The notes under the pieces were generated by a model. The model was not told the DNA's origin, ran no database searches, and saw nothing but the letters and a program-made list of their open reading frames with translations. From Syntrophomonadaceae bacterium (GTDB taxonomy: Bacteria; Bacillota_D; Dethiobacteria; DTU022), in NCBI GenBank assembly GCA_003551865.1, contig PUNU01000128.1:1-8870 (forward strand): DNA of 8,870 nt, read 5' to 3'. The position numbers and the translations under genes are program-made. This document shows positions 6,655 to 8,870 of the stretch, in pieces. Each line of letters begins with the position of its first letter. Position 1 is the stretch's first letter.

Positions 6655-7092
6655 TTAAACGGGCGTTTGTTCCGAAATTAAACCTTCCACATATTTTTTG
6701 ATTAAATCCCTGGTTTTTCTGAACCTGCCCAGTATTTCTTTTTCTGTTCCTTCGCCAAAAGAAGGATCTTCCAGCGGCCAGTGCCTTTTTTCCACTCCCG
6801 GCGGTACGACAGGACAGTTGTCGCGGGCATCACCGCATAAAGTAATCAGCAAATCGGCCCAATTCAGCATGTACCGCTCAAGCTTTTCGGAAGACTGGGC
6901 ACTGATGTCAATGCCATTCTCTTTCATCACTTCAATCGTTTTTGGGTTAATCCCGGCCGGGGCGGTACCGGCACTTTTCACTTCAAACCTGCCGCCGCCC
7001 AGGTCCCGAAGGAACCCTTCCGCCATCTGGCTGCGCACCGAATTACCCGTGCACAGGAAAAGCACTTTTCTTTTATCTCCTTGAGTATTCAT
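6655..7092 (-). CDS. arsC: Arsenate reductase, thioredoxin-coupled (LMW-PTP fold)
   Basis: Reduces arsenate to arsenite in the cytoplasm so that it can be exported. It has 145 residues. The N-terminal phosphatase-like loop is CTGNSVRS with nucleophile Cys14 and Arg20 (CX5R). The two shuttle cysteines are Cys86 and Cys93 in TLCGDARDNCP, spaced seven apart as in the Staphylococcus aureus pI258 ArsC (Cys82/Cys89). HWPLEDP at 104-110 supplies the conserved Asp-Pro. This triad indicates the thioredoxin-recycled class rather than the glutaredoxin class. The ATG at 7092 has only a weak GGGG upstream. Oddly, a good AAGGAGA lies inside the first codons, 11 bases before an in-frame GTG (7065), but that start would begin right at the first beta strand. 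It is divergent from arsR and may be co-regulated. Confidence 0.95.
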   Translation of the reverse strand: MNTQGDKRKVLFLCTGNSVRSQMAEGFLRDLGGGRFEVKSAGTAPAGINPKTIEVMKENGIDISAQSSEKLERYMLNWADLLITLCGDARDNCPVVPPGVEKRHWPLEDPSFGEGTEKEILGRFRKTRDLIKKYVEGLISEQTPV

Positions 7093-7151
7093 TGTGCATT
7101 ACCCCGGTCTTTTGGCTTTTATCATTTACAAAACCGACCCTTCACGATCAC

Positions 7152-7180
7152 ATTCTACCCTCCCGTGCCGGTTATGGCAA
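7152..7180 (-). promoter_or_regulatory. arsC promoter
   Basis: TTGCCA (7180-7175), a 17-base spacer and TAGAAT (7157-7152) on the minus strand. The inferred start near 7145 leaves a leader of about 50 bases. No obvious copy of the arsR-side dyad overlaps this promoter. Confidence 0.65.
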
Positions 7181-7206
7181 ACACTATTCCACCTTACCTG
7201 TTGCCA
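7175..7206. repeat. Inverted repeat formed by the two divergent -35 elements
   Basis: TGGCAA (7175-7180) and TTGCCA (7201-7206) are perfect inverted copies separated by 20 bases. Each is also the -35 hexamer of the promoter reading away from it (arsC to the left, arsR to the right). This may be simple promoter symmetry or a binding site for a regulator acting on both genes. Confidence 0.6.
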
Positions 7207-7229
7207 GGTCATTATGTTTATGATATTAT
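7201..7229 (+). promoter_or_regulatory. arsR operon promoter, extended -10
   Basis: TTGCCA (7201-7206), a 17-base spacer and TATTAT (7224-7229) preceded by TG one base before. The predicted start near 7236 falls at the edge of the dyad that is the candidate ArsR operator, the usual arrangement for self-repression. Confidence 0.78.
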
Positions 7230-7234
7230 ATGAG

Positions 7235-7256
7235 TGTATTGATATATAGTAATACA
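7235..7256 (+). promoter_or_regulatory. Candidate ArsR operator
   Basis: TGTATT, ten bases (GATATATAGT), AATACA: a 6-bp perfect dyad in A/T-rich sequence directly downstream of the arsR -10 and covering the predicted transcription start. ArsR/SmtB repressors typically bind imperfect A/T-rich dyads of this size at their own promoters. The position makes self-repression likely; the assignment is inference. Confidence 0.6.
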
Positions 7257-7281
7257 TGTTTAATTTTATGAGGTGAAATAA

Positions 7282-7593
7282 ATGGCCGAAACCAGGTATC
7301 ATTACCAGGCAGAAATGCTTAAAGCCCTGGCTCATCCGACCAGGCTGCAAATCCTGGAGATCTTAAAGGACGGGGAACTCTGCGTGTGCAAAATTGTGCC
7401 AGAATTGCAGATGGAGCAGTCCAACGTATCAAGGCATCTCAATATCTTAAAAAAAGAAGGCCTGGTAACCTCAAGGAAAGAGGGGTTAAAAGTTTTTTAT
7501 CGGTTAAACGATCCCAAGATAAATGATTTGCTGGAAGCCAGTTCTGAACTGCTCAAGATTTTCTGGGAAAGAAGGCAAAAAATGCTGGTTTAA
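7282..7593 (+). CDS. arsR: ArsR-family metalloid-responsive repressor
   Basis: Winged-helix repressor expected to leave DNA when it binds arsenite or antimonite. It has 103 residues. The ELCVC motif (32-36) with Cys34 and Cys36 is the classic metalloid site of ArsR at the start of the DNA-binding region. The helix-turn-helix follows: PELQMEQSNVSRHLNILKKEGLV (about 40-62), then a wing with SRKEGLKVFYRL. The family hallmark LAHPTRLQIL is at 16-25. The ATG at 7282 follows GAGGTGA with six bases spacing. It is the first gene of a plus-strand unit with a redox protein (60-base gap) and a permease. A dyad at its promoter suggests self-regulation. A third Cys further on, as in some ArsR proteins, is absent. 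Confidence 0.95.
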   Translation: MAETRYHYQAEMLKALAHPTRLQILEILKDGELCVCKIVPELQMEQSNVSRHLNILKKEGLVTSRKEGLKVFYRLNDPKINDLLEASSELLKIFWERRQKMLV

Positions 7594-7652
7594 ACCGGCT
7601 GCACAAAATTACTCAAATAAAAAATTTATAGATTTGAAAGGAGCGAGAGTTG

Positions 7653-7892
7653 ATGAAAATTAAGATTCTTGGACCCGGATGCAAAAACTGTGAAAAGTTA
7701 GAAGCAGAAGTTAAAAACGCCCTGACGGAATTAAATATATCGGCCGATGTTGAAAAGGTGGAAGATATGAACAAAATTATGGAACACGATGTGTTTATGA
7801 CTCCCGGGCTGGTCATCAACGACAAAGTCAAAGCTTCCGGGAAAATTCCGAAACAAGGCCAGATCAAAAAGTGGATCCAGGAAGAACAATAA
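7653..7892 (+). CDS. Small thioredoxin-fold CxxC redox protein (TM0996/MTH895 type)
   Basis: A 79-residue cytosolic thioredoxin/glutaredoxin-like protein with the active site GPGCKNC (Cys10, Cys13) right after the first beta strand (KIKIL). FMTPGLVIND carries the cis-proline segment, and a GKIPKQGQIKKWI tail completes the fold. This matches the minimal redox-active disulfide family often annotated as thioredoxin family protein or redox-active disulfide protein 2. The ATG at 7653 is chosen over the adjacent in-frame TTG (7650) because AAAGGAG (7637-7643) is nine bases upstream. It lies between arsR and a COG0701-type permease. Possible roles are recycling of ArsC or delivery or reduction of the permease substrate; neither can be decided from sequence. 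Confidence 0.9.
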   Translation: MKIKILGPGCKNCEKLEAEVKNALTELNISADVEKVEDMNKIMEHDVFMTPGLVINDKVKASGKIPKQGQIKKWIQEEQ

Positions 7893-7925
7893 ATAACCTG
7901 GCAAACCAAATGGAGTGGTTAACAA

Positions 7926-8870
7926 ATGGAAAACCTGCGCAAACTGGCTATCCTGGCCGCCGTATTTATTGCCGTATACTTTATTCCTTTTCAGCACCCT
8001 AACATACAGGTCTCCATCATGGAAGCCTTTCTCCTGCTGCAGTATTACGTTCGGGAACACGTTCTACAAACCCTGATACCGGCCTTCTTCATTGCCGGAG
8101 CCATTGCCAATTTTCTTTCGCAAGGGGCGGTAATTAAATATTTTGGCGGCGGTGCGCACAAAGTGCTGGCCTACTCGGTCGCTTCCGTCTCTGGAAGCGT
8201 GCTCGCCGTCTGCTCCTGCACAGTCCTGCCTCTTTTTGCCGGAATCTATAAAAAAGGAGCCGGCCTTGGCCCTGCTATTGCCTTTCTTTATTCCGGGCCG
8301 GCCATTAATATTCTGGCTATAATCCTTACTGCCAGGGTTCTGGGCTGGGAACTGGGATTGGCTCGGGCAATAGGCGCTGTAATTTTTGCCATAGTTATCG
8401 GTTTAATTATGGCTCTGCTTTACCGCAGTGAAGATCGAGACAGGCCCGAAACCGATTTTCAGGGCCTGGAAGAAGAATCCTCGGAAAAACGCAGCCAGCT
8501 GCAAACCATCTCTTATTTCCTGGTCCTGATTCTGATCCTGGTTTTAGCCGCCCTGGGTGAACCGCAGGAGGCTGCCGGGTTGTGGCATACAATTTACCGG
8601 GCCAAATGGTACCTGGTGGCCGCGCTTTTAATCATTCTCGGTTTGATGGCCTGGCGCTGGTTTGACCGGGAAGAACGGGTTTCCTGGCTCGAATCCACGC
8701 GGGACTTCAGCTTACAAATTCTCCCCCTGCTTTTTGCCGGGGTAATGGCAGCCGGTTTTCTGATGGGTCGCCCGGATAGCGATGCCGGTTTAATTCCCGT
8801 TCAATACATCGAAGCCCTGGTCGGGGGCAACAGTTTTCAGGCCAACCTGGTCGCTTCTGTTATCGGGGCC
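7926..8870 (+). CDS. ArsP/COG0701-type permease (cut by the right window edge)
   Basis: Predicted multi-spanning inner-membrane transporter; 315 codons are open to the right edge with no stop. Hydrophobic segments are seen at about 5-22, 48-65, 80-107, 113-135, 140-160, 187-205, 220-240 and 262-280. An acidic/charged loop (about 161-186, EDRDRPETDFQGLEEESSEK) separates two halves, typical of the family. The conserved VCSCTVLPLFAGIYKKGAG stretch (Cys96, Cys98) followed by GPAIAFLYSGPAIN is the family signature, and these cysteines are the likely metalloid ligands. Family members such as ArsP export trivalent methylarsenicals; other members have unknown substrates. ATG 7926 follows GGAG with ten bases spacing. 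It is co-directional with, and 33 bases from, the redox gene. No ArsB or ACR3 pump is seen in the window. Confidence 0.88.
   Translation, partial: MENLRKLAILAAVFIAVYFIPFQHPNIQVSIMEAFLLLQYYVREHVLQTLIPAFFIAGAIANFLSQGAVIKYFGGGAHKVLAYSVASVSGSVLAVCSCTVLPLFAGIYKKGAGLGPAIAFLYSGPAINILAIILTARVLGWELGLARAIGAVIFAIVIGLIMALLYRSEDRDRPETDFQGLEEESSEKRSQLQTISYFLVLILILVLAALGEPQEAAGLWHTIYRAKWYLVAALLIILGLMAWRWFDREERVSWLESTRDFSLQILPLLFAGVMAAGFLMGRPDSDAGLIPVQYIEALVGGNSFQANLVASVIGA

Noticed and set aside
7126..7350. Minus-strand open frame across the arsC-arsR intergenic region
   Set aside because: It crosses both promoters and the start of arsR, has no ribosome binding site and encodes nothing recognisable.
1..8870. 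CRISPR arrays, tRNA or rRNA genes, insertion sequences, prophage or defence genes
   Set aside because: Scanned by eye on both strands: no repeat-spacer pattern, no tRNA-like sequence, no transposase or integrase.

Overview
The window looks like chromosomal DNA from a Bacillota (Firmicutes), most likely a clostridial lineage. The evidence is strong AGGAGG-type ribosome binding sites, a T-box leader in front of pheS, an infC gene with an AUU start whose N-terminus resembles that of Bacillus, and the order thrS - infC - rpmI - rplT - SpoU methylase - pheS. The lineage call is inference; no search was run.

Minus strand, positions 1-6522 (transcribed right to left): a translation-centred block. 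dgk-like lipid kinase (6522-5596) comes first, then thrS (5474-3567), then the infC-rpmI-rplT ribosomal operon (3392-2238), then an RNA 2'-O-methyltransferase (2151-1324), then pheS (1010 to the left edge, lacking only its last few codons). Good sigma-A-type promoters lie before thrS, infC and pheS, and an extended -10 lies before the lipid kinase. The infC leader carries a strong GNRA-capped hairpin and is a candidate L20-type autoregulatory leader. The pheS leader is a T-box whose specifier reads UUC (Phe). Three successive genes start with non-AUG codons: lipid kinase TTG, thrS TTG, infC ATT.

Right part, 6655-8870: an arsenic-type accessory cassette. arsC, encoding a thioredoxin-coupled arsenate reductase, is on the minus strand. 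Divergently on the plus strand are arsR (repressor with an ELCVC metal site), a 79-residue CxxC thioredoxin-fold protein, and the first 315 codons of an ArsP/COG0701-type permease that runs off the right edge. The intergenic region between arsC and arsR holds two divergent promoters whose -35 hexamers form a perfect inverted repeat, and a dyad over the arsR start site that is the likely ArsR operator.

How the parts fit: the left block makes translation factors, aminoacyl-tRNA synthetases and ribosomal proteins, each with its own sensing device (uncharged tRNA-Phe for pheS, probably L20 and IF3 for infC). The right block detects arsenite-type metalloids, reduces arsenate, and probably exports a trivalent or organic arsenical through the permease, with the small redox protein as a possible partner. 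I found no clearly undescribed system. The items most worth following up are the arsR-redox protein-permease unit with divergent arsC, the infC leader, and the rplT-methylase intercistronic element with overlapping alternative hairpins. No tRNA, rRNA, CRISPR array, insertion sequence or integrase is visible.
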